This document shows positions 9,178 to 17,469 of a DNA stretch of 64,000 nt, in pieces. Each line of letters starts with the position of its first letter. The stretch's first letter is position 1. The notes beneath the pieces were generated by a model, which was not told where the DNA came from, made no database searches, and saw nothing but the letters and a program-made list of their open reading frames with translations. The DNA is taken from positions 3,925,501-3,989,500 of the forward strand of contig NZ_CP152049.1 of assembly GCF_038630985.1 (NCBI RefSeq). Direction: 5' to 3'. The position numbers and the translations under genes were made by a program. This DNA comes from Paenibacillus sp. FSL H8-0548 (lineage in GTDB: Bacteria > Bacillota > Bacilli > Paenibacillales > Paenibacillaceae).

Positions 9178-10722
9178 TTTGAATTCCGATGGGGTAAATC
9201 CTGTATGTTTTTTGAACACTTGACTAAAATATTGAGGATTATCCCCAAAGCCAAATCGTTCTGCAAGCTCAAATACTTTCACATCGCCTGTTTTCTCGAT
9301 TTCCTCCATCGCCTTATCCATTCTTAAACGAACGACGTAGTTGGAAAACTTTTCACCTGTCTCTTTTTTAAAGAGCTTGCCTAAATAATCTGCGTTCATG
9401 TACAGGATCTCACTAGATACCCAGTTTAATGAAAGTGCAGGATTCGATAATTGTTCCTCGATGACTTGAATCATTTTATGAATAATGGCTGAATGCTTTT
9501 TCGTATACGAATGATAGTTGTTCAAGCATATTTGTTCTGCATTTTCCGTAACGAAGTGTTCGATTGTGCGCAAGGTGGAAAATTGGTCAAAGCTAGCGAT
9601 TTTTTTTAAATACGTATTAATTTCCTCAGGCTTTCCTTGCCTTACAATCGAAATATAAAGAGGAATAACATAGGATTTGGATAAGTACGTATCCATGCGA
9701 CTTTCTGCAAGCAGGCTAAAATAGTTTTTTAGTTCGGCCTCCACACAGGTCCAATCCCCCGACTTGACGTGCATGCAGAGCGGCTCTTCATCATAGAAGA
9801 ACGTTTTAATATTGTCATCCTCTTCTCTTTCAACATCCTTTTGAGTAATTATACTGCCTTCACCCAAATAGAACTGATAGTTCAAGCATTCCAGCGTTTC
9901 ACGATACATCTTACGAGCATGAACGATCTGCCCTGCATCACTGACCGCCACTGTAGCGTCCAGCTTATAGTAGGTAGAAAAGGTAATTTTAATCTCATTA
10001 AGCTTCTCAAACAACAGATCTGCCTCAGTTATTTCTTTAATTAACAGCAATACATGCTTCCCAATGGTCGTGCTGAGAAGCACGATTGACTTTCCAAGAA
10101 CATCCTGTGCTATATTCTTAATGGCAAACATATGCTCGAATTCAAATTTTCCTTCGATTTGCAGCAATAGCAGCTGTACTTGATCATTTTCGACTGTTAT
10201 ATGGAATAAATCACCATAATCATCCCAATCACGTTGACCGTACGTTTTGTTCGTAACAAGCTCCTTCAAAAACTGCTCCTTTGCATGAGGAAGCACCTTC
10301 GACAATTCCTTCTGAATATTAAGCATAAAGCTCTCTTGTGATTGCTGTTTTTCGAGCTCCGCAATGACCTCAGTCAAAGCCTCGGTAATCGTATTTTCGT
10401 TACAAGGCTTCAGCAAATAATGTTTCACGCCAAATTGCATTGCGGTTCGAGCATAATCAAATTCGCTAAAGCCAGATAACAAAATAAAAGCGATGTGCGG
10501 GAATTTTTCATATACCTTTTCAACGAGCTGCAGCCCGTTCATACCCGGCATTTTGATATCTGAAATCACAATATCCGGCATATGGCTTTCAATAAAAGCC
10601 ATCGCCTCGAGTCCATTACGCGCGGTACCTGCAAGCTCTGTATTAAATGCATTCCAATCCACAGTAAGCGATATGCCTTCAACAATTATTCGCTCATCAT
10701 CCACAAGCAACACTTTATACAT
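9166..10722 (-). CDS. AraC-type response regulator (YesN-like)
   Basis: A 518-residue response regulator. The N-terminal receiver has Asp8/Asp9 and phospho-acceptor Asp55 in ISDIKMPGMNG; Lys at YLLKPCNE completes the active site. A long middle region (about 130-410) without clear motifs, probably for dimerisation or signal input, leads to a C-terminal pair of AraC helix-turn-helix units (about 415-515) ending FSQVFKKHTGFTPSEFKR. It overlaps the sensor gene by 8 bases. YesN-type regulators respond to carbohydrates and activate adjacent ABC importers, so the operon at 5869-9049 is the expected target. Confidence 0.94.
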   Translation of the reverse strand: MYKVLLVDDERIIVEGISLTVDWNAFNTELAGTARNGLEAMAFIESHMPDIVISDIKMPGMNGLQLVEKVYEKFPHIAFILLSGFSEFDYARTAMQFGVKHYLLKPCNENTITEALTEVIAELEKQQSQESFMLNIQKELSKVLPHAKEQFLKELVTNKTYGQRDWDDYGDLFHITVENDQVQLLLLQIEGKFEFEHMFAIKNIAQDVLGKSIVLLSTTIGKHVLLLIKEITEADLLFEKLNEIKITFSTYYKLDATVAVSDAGQIVHARKMYRETLECLNYQFYLGEGSIITQKDVEREEDDNIKTFFYDEEPLCMHVKSGDWTCVEAELKNYFSLLAESRMDTYLSKSYVIPLYISIVRQGKPEEINTYLKKIASFDQFSTLRTIEHFVTENAEQICLNNYHSYTKKHSAIIHKMIQVIEEQLSNPALSLNWVSSEILYMNADYLGKLFKKETGEKFSNYVVRLRMDKAMEEIEKTGDVKVFELAERFGFGDNPQYFSQVFKKHTGFTPSEFKRSP

Positions 10723-12469
10723 GAGAATCCCTCATTTCGTAAGGAAGCACCAATGTAACCTTAGTGCCTCTATTCGGCTCGCTTTCAATTTGCAATCCAT
10801 AGGCTTCACCATACAACAGCTTGATTCGATCCTCGATATTTTTCAAGCCTAATCCGGAGCCCTTGGTCACGACTTGCCCTCCAAGCAGCTGTGCTACAAA
10901 TTGCTCTTCCATTCCCGGTCCATTATCGGAAACGGAAACTAACAGCAGCTCTTCTTCAACATAAGCATGAATTTTTATTTTGCAGGTGTCAATCATTTGT
11001 TCAAGTCCGTAATTTATCGCATTTTCTACAAGCGGCTGAAGCGATAGCTTAGGGATGCTGCAATAGTGAAGCTTCTCCGGGACTTCGATTTGAAAGTCTA
11101 ATCGTTCCTCAAAGCGATATTTTTGAATGGTCACATAATGGTTAATAATATCGAGCTCCTTGGTTAGAGGGATAAGCGGCTCCTTAAGATTAAGTGAGGT
11201 TCTGAGCAAAGAGCCTAACGCTTCGACCATTTGTGAAATATGTGTTTGATTGCTGAGCTTCGCAGACCAGTTGATAGATTCCAGCGTATTATACAGAAAA
11301 TGCGGATTGATTTGCGCCTGCAGTGCTTTAAATTCTGTATCACGAATGGTCAGCTGCTTCACATAATTTTCATGGATAAGCTCATTGATGCGCTCAACCA
11401 TGATTCGAAAATTCCGATGCATCTGTCCTGCTTCATCCATAGCGAGCGCCCGTTCATTCGGTTCTTCTATATATTCAAAATTGCCGAGTTGAACTCTTTT
11501 CATTTTTGTATTAAGCCTTTCAATCGGCTCGGTAATTCCTTTGGCGAAGCCAACGGCAATCAATAAAATTAATACAAATAATGTAGCAAATATAATAATA
11601 ATCGTTTGCTTGACCTTAGCTATTCGATCAAAAATATCATCAAACGGAATTAAAGTATAATAGGTCCAGTCTGTATAAGTAGAAGCAATATAAGTGACAA
11701 AATACTGTTTGCCTTCATACCGAATCACTTTATAGCCATCACCGCCAGAGAGCTTCGATAAGGTATCAATAGGAAAGGATGAGGCTTCAGGATAAATAGC
11801 TTCATCATCCTTCATAATAATGAGCTGAGCATCATTGCTGTTCATCCCGCTTGCCATTTCTCGAAAAAGCTTGTTCATATCGATACGAAGCGCTAATGTA
11901 CCAATGTAATCCAAATCCAACTGCTGGAACGAACGCACCTCGCGAGCAGCAATTAATGAGTTATCATTTCCGTAGGGAGCAATCCAGGTGTTTCCACCCT
12001 TATTAACTCTTGTTAATTCTTTATACATACTTATTCGATCATTGTAAACCGTAATGGAATTGGAGCCAACGGCGTACTCATTATCGTCGACATCGTACAG
12101 CTGAGCAGACAATACATATTTATCCAGCGCCCCAATGTTGACCATTCTCTCCTTAACCGTTAGCTGAACGACATAGTTGTCGTACTCAGACAGCCCGCTC
12201 TTAATCGACCGCAAATAATGCTGAATCGTAGAGTCTGTCGCCAGCATAAAGGTCAGCTTCTCCATCTTTTTCAGCTCATTTTCAATACTAATCGATGATA
12301 AGCTTAGTGCCTTAGAAGATTGCTTGTAAATTTCCTCATCATAAAAGTCAAAAGCATATTGCTGAATGATGATGGCTAGAATAGCAACAACCAGCATGAT
12401 GACTGAAATCAGAACAAACATTTTATGCTTAATTCTCAAATTAGTATAAAGCGCTTTCAATCTTTTCAT
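10715..12469 (-). CDS. YesM-like sensor histidine kinase
   Basis: A 584-residue sensor. Helix 1 spans about residues 17-37, a dCACHE-type extracellular domain about 38-285, helix 2 about 288-309, then HAMP. The kinase core belongs to the His_kinase/LytS class with LQAQINPHFLYNTLESI; His390 is the likely phosphorylation site. ATP-binding motifs PLVENAINYGLE and SDNGPGM follow. AGGAGG lies 9 bases before the ATG. It forms a coupled pair with the AraC-type regulator and probably senses an extracellular sugar, directly or with the lipoprotein. Confidence 0.94.
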   Translation of the reverse strand: MKRLKALYTNLRIKHKMFVLISVIMLVVAILAIIIQQYAFDFYDEEIYKQSSKALSLSSISIENELKKMEKLTFMLATDSTIQHYLRSIKSGLSEYDNYVVQLTVKERMVNIGALDKYVLSAQLYDVDDNEYAVGSNSITVYNDRISMYKELTRVNKGGNTWIAPYGNDNSLIAAREVRSFQQLDLDYIGTLALRIDMNKLFREMASGMNSNDAQLIIMKDDEAIYPEASSFPIDTLSKLSGGDGYKVIRYEGKQYFVTYIASTYTDWTYYTLIPFDDIFDRIAKVKQTIIIIFATLFVLILLIAVGFAKGITEPIERLNTKMKRVQLGNFEYIEEPNERALAMDEAGQMHRNFRIMVERINELIHENYVKQLTIRDTEFKALQAQINPHFLYNTLESINWSAKLSNQTHISQMVEALGSLLRTSLNLKEPLIPLTKELDIINHYVTIQKYRFEERLDFQIEVPEKLHYCSIPKLSLQPLVENAINYGLEQMIDTCKIKIHAYVEEELLLVSVSDNGPGMEEQFVAQLLGGQVVTKGSGLGLKNIEDRIKLLYGEAYGLQIESEPNRGTKVTLVLPYEMRDSHV

Positions 12470-12605
12470 AAAACAATTCCTCCTAAGGAACTATCGGCTG
12501 TTGCTCGCAATCGATAATAGAATAGCAAATTCCATTAAGTAACAAGCGTAAACGGCTCTCGCCGTCCTTTAAAGGCAAAGCTCGTTTCGCAGTGATAGAT
12601 AAGGG

Positions 12606-12752
12606 CGCTGCACGAGAAGATCGTTCTTACGATCGCTGTTGCAGCCAGATTCTTTGATATCATAAGACATTTAATGGTAAGAATAAGGCTGCAAAGGCGA
12701 ACACTTCGTTTCTCCAGAACGATCTTCTCGCTTCGCTAAATCTTCATTTTTT
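12606..12752. repeat. Imperfect palindrome, copy 1 of repeat C
   Basis: The arms GAGAAGATCGTTCT and AGAACGATCTTCTC are perfect inverted repeats about 90 bases apart. The interior matches 15364-15502 base by base over long stretches (GTTGCA, GAATAAGG, TTCGTTTCTCCAG). A shorter third relative starts near 15805. Confidence 0.7.
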
Positions 12753-12754
12753 TA

Positions 12755-13049
12755 AAAATATAGAAAAATATATTATTTCGCCATACTTTCTCTATAGTTC
12801 TCGGAATGAAACGCGCTGACACCGCCAAAGGACGGCGACAGCCGTTTCACCTTGAAATATAGGAAAGTATATCGCACTGTACTTTCTCTATATTTCTCCG
12901 GAATGAAACGCGCAGCACCGCCAAAGGACGGCGACAGCCGTTTCACCTTGAAATATAGGAACGTATATCATTTCGCTATACTTTCTCTATATTTCTCCGG
13001 AATGAAACGCGCAGCGCCGCCAAAGGACGGCGACAGCCGTTTCACCTTG
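12755..13049. repeat. Three tandem copies of a ~97-bp palindromic repeat
   Basis: Units at about 12755-12854, 12855-12950 and 12951-13049. Each contains an AAATATAGGAAAGTA/TACTTTCTCTATATTT hairpin and a second hairpin GAAACGCGCAGC...CGACAGCCGTTTC with CCGCC/GGCGG core. An almost complete single copy lies in opposite orientation at 36796-36888 and part of one at 35589. The layout is like REP/BIME elements rather than a coding repeat. Confidence 0.85.
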
Positions 13050-13072
13050 GTTCAAGTTATATCGTTTAAGTA

Positions 13073-13287
13073 GAAGCAACCTAGACTGCACTTAGTACAA
13101 CAGAAACCTCACATGAGAGCTGTTTATGATGGCTACATTGTAATTATGCAGGAGAATGAGCTCCAAACCAACGAATATCGTCCTATACTAGGCAATCTAC
13201 TGCACAAAGTACAGTGTACGTATCAAGTCAGGCAAATAACGTCGATTACGTTGTACAAACTGCAGCGTAGACTCGTCCTATCGCGCT
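13073..13287. repeat. 215-bp dispersed repeat B, copy 1
   Basis: Diverged direct repeat of 15503-15717, of identical length. Shared blocks include ACCTCACATGAGAGCTGTT, GAATGAGCTCCAAA and TACGTTGTACAAA. No frame is preserved between the copies, so it is non-coding. Confidence 0.75.
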
Positions 13288-13489
13288 ATTACCTAAACGA
13301 ACTAACCCAACTATATAAGTTGAACCAAAGAAAGCGGTGATGTCCTTGACTGATTTTCCCTTAAGATATAAATATAACACTTGATAACGTTCATCTCTGC
13401 TTGTTCGAGTTATTCACTTTCTTATTCGACATGCAGATCGTTATTTCCTTACCATAAGTTTCTAAAACTTTAGTTCAATTTATATAGTT

Positions 13490-13527
13490 AAAAAAAAGAG
13501 CACCCTGCCGAGCAGCGAGGGTGACTC
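13490..13527 (-). terminator. Terminator of the methyltransferase gene
   Basis: Stem GAG-CACCCT/AGGGTG-CTC followed by seven Us on the minus strand, 4 bases after the stop codon at 13531. Confidence 0.9.
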
Positions 13528-13530
13528 GCA

Positions 13531-14547
13531 TTATTTTTTGATCAAATAGAGTGTGATCTCTTCCCGATTATGAAACAATTGCTTCGCTTTTTGAAGTCTG
13601 AACTCGGTAGAAAGTCTTGAAATCACATCTTTAATCGTTTGAAGCGGCTTTCGATGCATTAATTTAACTGTGATTATAGCAGTAGCCCCTTGCTTAAGTG
13701 CTGGCTCCAAATCAAGCACCAGCTTGCACATCATCATCGGACTCCAGCTCATATCGCACACAATGATATCGAATGAATCCGCAATCAATTTCACATCTGA
13801 AGCATTGCGCTTTAAATAAGTCAGTGTTGGATATGCCATAAGCGAGGGGTGAAGCTCTGCTGGATCAATTGCGGTAACACGCAGTCCACGCTCCAGCAAA
13901 AGTGAAGTCCAGCCGCCGGGCGCTGCACCCACATCAAGCGCATTTTGGTATTGAGCATAGTTCAGACCAAACTCCCGTTCTGCTTCCAGCAGCTTAAATT
14001 TCGCACGGGACACCTGACCCTCCTCGCGCTGAAAACGAACGGCACCGCCTGGCCAATCCGAGAGCATGTCCGAAGGATTGCCAAAGCCAACATAAAGCTG
14101 ATTTACTGCTGCATAAATAGCTATAATGACATCTGGCTGCTGAACTACCGGCTCAGCGTCGATCTCTTCCAGCACCGCGTCAAGTACCGCCTTCGTATCC
14201 GAAGCCGAATATACAAACTCAGACTTTGAGGTTCTTCTTATATGCACCGCCACACGCTTGTTTTTAAACATTAGGACGGCGTTTCGCACCATATCCGATA
14301 GCTGTTCCAAATCATTCGCATTTCCAGTAATTTCGAATGTACGATCTACCGGCTGCACATGCCGCAAAAAAATCGGCTCTTGCTGCAAAATAGCCTGAAG
14401 CGTCTCTTCCCGTTCAAGCGGACTTGACATAAGGAAAACTTCTCCCGCAGCCAACTGATTAAATGCAACACCCTCAATCAATCTGCGAAGCTCTTCCATT
14501 GCATAAGGGGAATACGTTTTATTTGCTGTTCCGATCCATTGACTCAC
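13531..14547 (-). CDS. RlmM/FtsJ-like SAM-dependent RNA methyltransferase
   Basis: A 338-residue protein. Residues 1-170 resemble a THUMP-like RNA-binding region; residues 185-335 are a Rossmann methyltransferase with SRAKFKLLEAE, the SAM-binding motif LDVGAAPGGWTSLL, the acidic IDPAEL, VCDMSW and a late catalytic-type lysine (TVKLMHRKP). This K-D-K-like order matches FtsJ/RlmM 2'-O-ribose methyltransferases acting on rRNA. The GTG at 14547 has AAAGAGG 9 bases upstream. Only about 30 bases separate the start from a large inverted repeat, so any nearby promoter must lie in repeat DNA. The RNA target is not known. Confidence 0.85.
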   Translation of the reverse strand: MSQWIGTANKTYSPYAMEELRRLIEGVAFNQLAAGEVFLMSSPLEREETLQAILQQEPIFLRHVQPVDRTFEITGNANDLEQLSDMVRNAVLMFKNKRVAVHIRRTSKSEFVYSASDTKAVLDAVLEEIDAEPVVQQPDVIIAIYAAVNQLYVGFGNPSDMLSDWPGGAVRFQREEGQVSRAKFKLLEAEREFGLNYAQYQNALDVGAAPGGWTSLLLERGLRVTAIDPAELHPSLMAYPTLTYLKRNASDVKLIADSFDIIVCDMSWSPMMMCKLVLDLEPALKQGATAIITVKLMHRKPLQTIKDVISRLSTEFRLQKAKQLFHNREEITLYLIKK

Positions 14548-14578
14548 TAGTATAAACCTCTTTCATATGTGAATTACT

Positions 14579-14860
14579 CTACCAACCTTCAAAGGCGTTT
14601 CGAACCCTCCCAAACCCTCCCTTCCAAGGGAGGGCCCCAAAGGGTTGCACCCTCTGGACACCTGCAACTGAACTAACGTGGATGTTAGACAAGTGCTCGC
14701 GAGATTATGTTGAGCAGGATCGCTTTCGTCCCTTCAGGACACGCTTAATTTTGATGCTCTCTAGTTACCTAAACTGATTTCCGAATAACGACTATGCCAC
14801 AGAGACGTATAACAGTTTGTTTGCGCATAGATCGCTTTCGTCCCTGCGGGACACGCTTTA
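14579..14860 (+). repeat. Left arm of a long inverted repeat
   Basis: The reverse complement of 14579-14705 is nearly identical to 16066-16188, including CTACCAACCTTC, CTCCCTTCCAAGGGAGGG and GGTTGCACCCTCTGGA. Farther inside, two copies of a palindromic motif GATCGCTTTCGTCC...GGACACGCTT lie at 14719 and 14831, mirrored at 16024 and 15911 with the same 112-113 bp spacing. Confidence 0.85.
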
Positions 14861-15085
14861 ATTTAAAACAAGCTGACAGGCTAGCAGGTTTTTAAGCAGT
14901 TAGGCTGTATTGCTGTAATCACTTTCATTGGACTTCATTTCTGCTGATTTAAGAGAAATAAGGGATTTCCAGTCCTCATTAGTGTCAATACTGCTTGGTT
15001 TCCTACAAATATCGATTCTCTGTTCAGCTATTACATAAAACTAAGTCATTAGCACGACTAAGAACCATTGTCTGCATTATAACCG

Positions 15086-15294
15086 AATTAGTCACATTTC
15101 GTGAAACTAAAGATAATTTCTGATGAATTAAGAAGAAACCACTACGGCGTCCTTGTCTAAGGATAAGTAGTTTCTCGCAAAAATATAGGCGGAGCATACA
15201 TGTGAAACGTATACTTTCCTATATTTTAAGAATAAAACTAATCTACATCAAATAAAAACATACCCATAATTAGACTCACGAAATGTAGCTAATT
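15086..15294. repeat. 209-bp element with 25-bp inverted ends
   Basis: Ends AATTAGTCACATTTCGTGA (15086) and TCACGAAATGTAGCTAATT (up to 15294) are inverted copies with 4 differences. Inside are AGAAACCACTA...TAGTTTCT and a perfect AAAATATAGG/CCTATATTTT pair, related to the 97-bp repeat. It looks like a small miniature inverted-repeat element; no target duplication is evident. Confidence 0.6.
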
Positions 15295-15363
15295 TAAATA
15301 CTATATTTCCTTTACTCGCTTAATCTTTATCTATATAAGTTGTACTAGAAATTTACGTTTCGG

Positions 15364-15717
15364 TAGCTGCGCCAGTAGATCATTCTTTATGATCACGGTT
15401 GCATCCCGACTATTTGAATTTCCCTAAAGATTTTCAGGTGAGAATAAGGGCTCTAAAGGTATACAGTTCGTTTCTCCAGTACAAGTCTCCGCTAGATAAA
15501 GGAGAAGCACCTACACTGCACTTTCTACAATGAAAACCTCACATGAGAGCTGTTCAGACGGCTACATTGTACTATTGCAGTAGAATGAGCTCCAAAGCAA
15601 CGAATATCGCCCGAGAATAGGCATTCTATTGCACAAACTACATTGTACGAGCCCTAGTCAGGCAAGTAACGTCAATTACGTTGTACAAAGTGCAGCGTAG
15701 CCTCTTTCTATAGCGCT
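15364..15717. repeat. Composite repeat C-B, copy 2
   Basis: 15364-15502 matches 12606-12752 and 15503-15717 matches 13073-13287. Here the two parts are directly joined, while in copy 1 the 97-bp tandem array separates them, suggesting that the array was inserted into an older C-B unit. Confidence 0.7.
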
Positions 15718-15910
15718 GAACCCATCGGGCTAGCACGACCAATCTAAGAACCGGAGAAAGAAATCTAAAGTAGCGCAAATTGATAAGTTATACTAGAGAT
15801 TTACGTTTCAGAAGCTGCGCCAGTAGATCATTCTTTAAGATCAATGAACTTCTCGCTTCGCTACATCTGCATTTTTCAAGTTCAACTTCTATATCCAAGA
15901 TTTGCACGCA

Positions 15911-16188
15911 TTAAAGCGTGTCCTGCAAGGACGAAAGCGCTCCACCTGCCATTACAGCTTGTCCACTCCTCGAGATCTCTAACGTTATCAAAGACAGGTT
16001 ACCCGAGGGCGCCTCCAGTGCAAACGTGTCCCAACGGGACGAAAGCGTTCCTTAGCAACCGTAACTCGCGAGCACCTGTTTAATTCCAACGTTAGTCCAG
16101 TTGCAGGAGTCCAGAGGGTGCAACCCTTGGGGCCCTCCCTTGGAAGGGAGGGTTTGGGAGGGTTCGAAAAGCCTTTGAAGGTTGGTAG
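15911..16188 (-). repeat. Right arm of a long inverted repeat
   Basis: Mirror image of 14579-14860. The outer ~120 bases are nearly identical to the left arm; the inner half keeps only the two palindromic TTTCGTCC motifs at 15911 and 16024. Confidence 0.85.
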
Positions 16189-16219
16189 AAAGCCCTTAAG
16201 GGTTTGGGTAGAAATCCCT

Positions 16220-16573
16220 CTAAGAAATTGAGGGTTTGGGTAAACTCCCCGCGATTTGGTCCAGCAGCGCATCCGGCATTGGACCATTAAAAAGCTTAGT
16301 TTCAGCTGGAGCGGTTGACGAGAGCATATGATACATTTGCATACGGCCAGCCGCACTTGAGGTGTGTAAGTAAATTTGCTCAGGGTAACGTCCCGATTCT
16401 ACGATATGCCGGACGACCTCGTAGCCTGTTGGCTGCGCCCAGCCTAAGTCGAAATCCAAGGATAATATTCCGATCTTTTCATGATCCAAGAGCAGCTTGC
16501 ATTCCTCTGCATTGCTTGCCAGAACAAAACCTTTGGGACATGTACGATAATCATCTAAATAAACATGAATCAT
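16220..16573 (-). CDS. Stand-alone receiver-like protein (cyclic-phosphate-processing REC type)
   Basis: A 117-residue cytoplasmic protein starting MIHVYLDDYRTCPKGFVLA. Acidic residues in YLDDYR and LSLDFDLG, and HTSS later, sit where receiver domains keep their acidic pocket and conserved Ser/Thr. It matches the family annotated as cyclic-phosphate-processing receiver domain proteins, predicted by others to act on nucleotide signals or RNA-end phosphates; no activity is proven to my knowledge. GGAGG lies 8 bases before the ATG. The last eight residues (LPKPSIS region) are read from the GGGTTTGGG repeats, so the native C-terminus may have been replaced by repeat DNA. It precedes no obvious partner kinase. 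Confidence 0.75.
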   Translation of the reverse strand: MIHVYLDDYRTCPKGFVLASNAEECKLLLDHEKIGILSLDFDLGWAQPTGYEVVRHIVESGRYPEQIYLHTSSAAGRMQMYHMLSSTAPAETKLFNGPMPDALLDQIAGSLPKPSIS

Positions 16574-16616
16574 GATTGAAGCCTCCGTTCAGTCATTAGA
16601 TTCAAAGCTAGCTTAT

Positions 16617-17432
16617 TCACTGATCCTTTTGGCAATCTGAACAAACAAACGCTTTGCGTCCAGATACTTCTATTTTCTCAATCAAGCCGCCGCATTGTGG
16701 ACAAGCCTGGCCTTCCCGATCATAGACTTGAAAAAGATTTCGTTGTCCGCCTGTCAAGGCATCGCCTGCGGCAAATGGCTGCTCGCCAGCTCCACCGTGT
16801 GAAATCGCTTCCTTCAGTATTTTATGCATCGCTTCGTATAGGCGTTCCCAAGTTGCACGTTCAAAAACGGGAATTTTTGCATCAGGACGCAATCCGGCAG
16901 CATAACAAATTTCATCGGAATAAACGGTACCGATACCCGATATCACATTTTGATCCATTAATGCAGTTTTAATAGAGCTCCGTTTTTTGGCGAAGGCTGC
17001 TATGAAACGATCTATCGTCAGGCGTTTGTCAAGAGCATCGTATCCAAAACGACCTAGCTTTTCTTCAACTTCCAATACCTTTAACAGCTGCAAATCATCT
17101 GATTTCAGGCCTACACAGTACAATACGATTTCTCCAAAATGAAGCTTTACTTGAGCAGCACGATCAGGTCTGTCCTCTTCGCTGCCCTTATACAAATAAG
17201 CCCCTTGCCCCAAACGGAGCAATAGACGTTTTCCATTATCCAAATGAAGCAACAGATGCAAGCCTCTGCGTTCCACAAACCATAATACTTTCCCTACAAC
17301 GTCTCGTTGTATCTCTTCTTCACTTGCTTGAAACGCTTTTACATTTGTTATCTCAACACCGGTGATAAGAGCTCCTGCGAATTGCTCCGCTAATAAAGCC
17401 CGATAATTGTCCAGTTCCGGCAGTTCATGCAT
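16617..17432 (-). CDS. Fpg/Nei-family protein lacking the catalytic N-terminal proline
   Basis: A 271-residue homologue of formamidopyrimidine-DNA glycosylase. The helix-two-turn-helix is clear (MDQNVISGIGTVYSDEI), and the C-terminal zinc finger has four cysteines (CPQCGG...CSDCQ). Active Fpg enzymes begin MPELPE, with Pro2 as the nucleophile freed by Met removal and Glu3 as acid/base. Here the start reads MHELPELDNYR: Glu3 is kept but Pro2 is His. The codon is CAT and the frame is unambiguous. Either the protein binds damaged DNA without base excision, or it uses another amine. It lies between the HAD and receiver-like genes on the same strand. Family is certain; activity is not. Confidence 0.85.
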   Translation of the reverse strand: MHELPELDNYRALLAEQFAGALITGVEITNVKAFQASEEEIQRDVVGKVLWFVERRGLHLLLHLDNGKRLLLRLGQGAYLYKGSEEDRPDRAAQVKLHFGEIVLYCVGLKSDDLQLLKVLEVEEKLGRFGYDALDKRLTIDRFIAAFAKKRSSIKTALMDQNVISGIGTVYSDEICYAAGLRPDAKIPVFERATWERLYEAMHKILKEAISHGGAGEQPFAAGDALTGGQRNLFQVYDREGQACPQCGGLIEKIEVSGRKAFVCSDCQKDQ

Positions 17433-17469
17433 GAAAGCTCGCTTCCTTCCTATATTCTTCGTTATTTGC

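Larger units (their letters stand above)
12470..13489. other. Gene-free stretch made of decayed repeats
   Basis: No credible gene is present over about 1 kb. From left to right it holds a partial inverted copy of the GAAACG...CGTTTC palindrome (12551-12581), an imperfect palindrome (12606-12752), three tandem copies of a ~97-bp unit (12755-13049), a 215-bp segment repeated 2,430 bp further on (13073-13287), and about 200 bp of AT-rich sequence with nothing recognisable. Open frames here only read through the repeats. Confidence 0.8.
14548..16219. other. 1.7-kb gene-free stretch bounded by long inverted repeats
   Basis: No gene is supported. The stretch holds a left inverted arm (14579-14860), a ~209-bp element with its own inverted ends (15086-15294), a composite repeat C-B (15364-15717), a partial third copy of C (15784-15875), the right arm (15911-16188), and three short GGGTTTGGGTA-type repeats (16193-16245) that run into the end of the receiver-like gene. 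Frames through it differ only by repeat content. Confidence 0.8.

Noticed and set aside
12755..13049. CRISPR-like look of three direct repeats
   Set aside because: Units of ~97 bp directly abut with no spacers, and no cas gene is near.
12852..13073. Frame of 73 residues with two near-identical SGMKRAAPPKDGDSRFTL blocks
   Set aside because: It is the 97-bp palindromic repeat read in one frame; no ribosome site of note, and the repeat occurs elsewhere in the other orientation.
15086..15910. Possible rRNA/tRNA or group II intron in the 1-kb core between inverted repeats
   Set aside because: No cloverleaf, no intron domain V or reverse-transcriptase frame was seen; content is short repeats and AT-rich sequence.
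15844..16356. Overlapping frames of 79 and 122 residues on opposite strands
   Set aside because: They read through the right inverted-repeat arm and antisense to the receiver-like gene.
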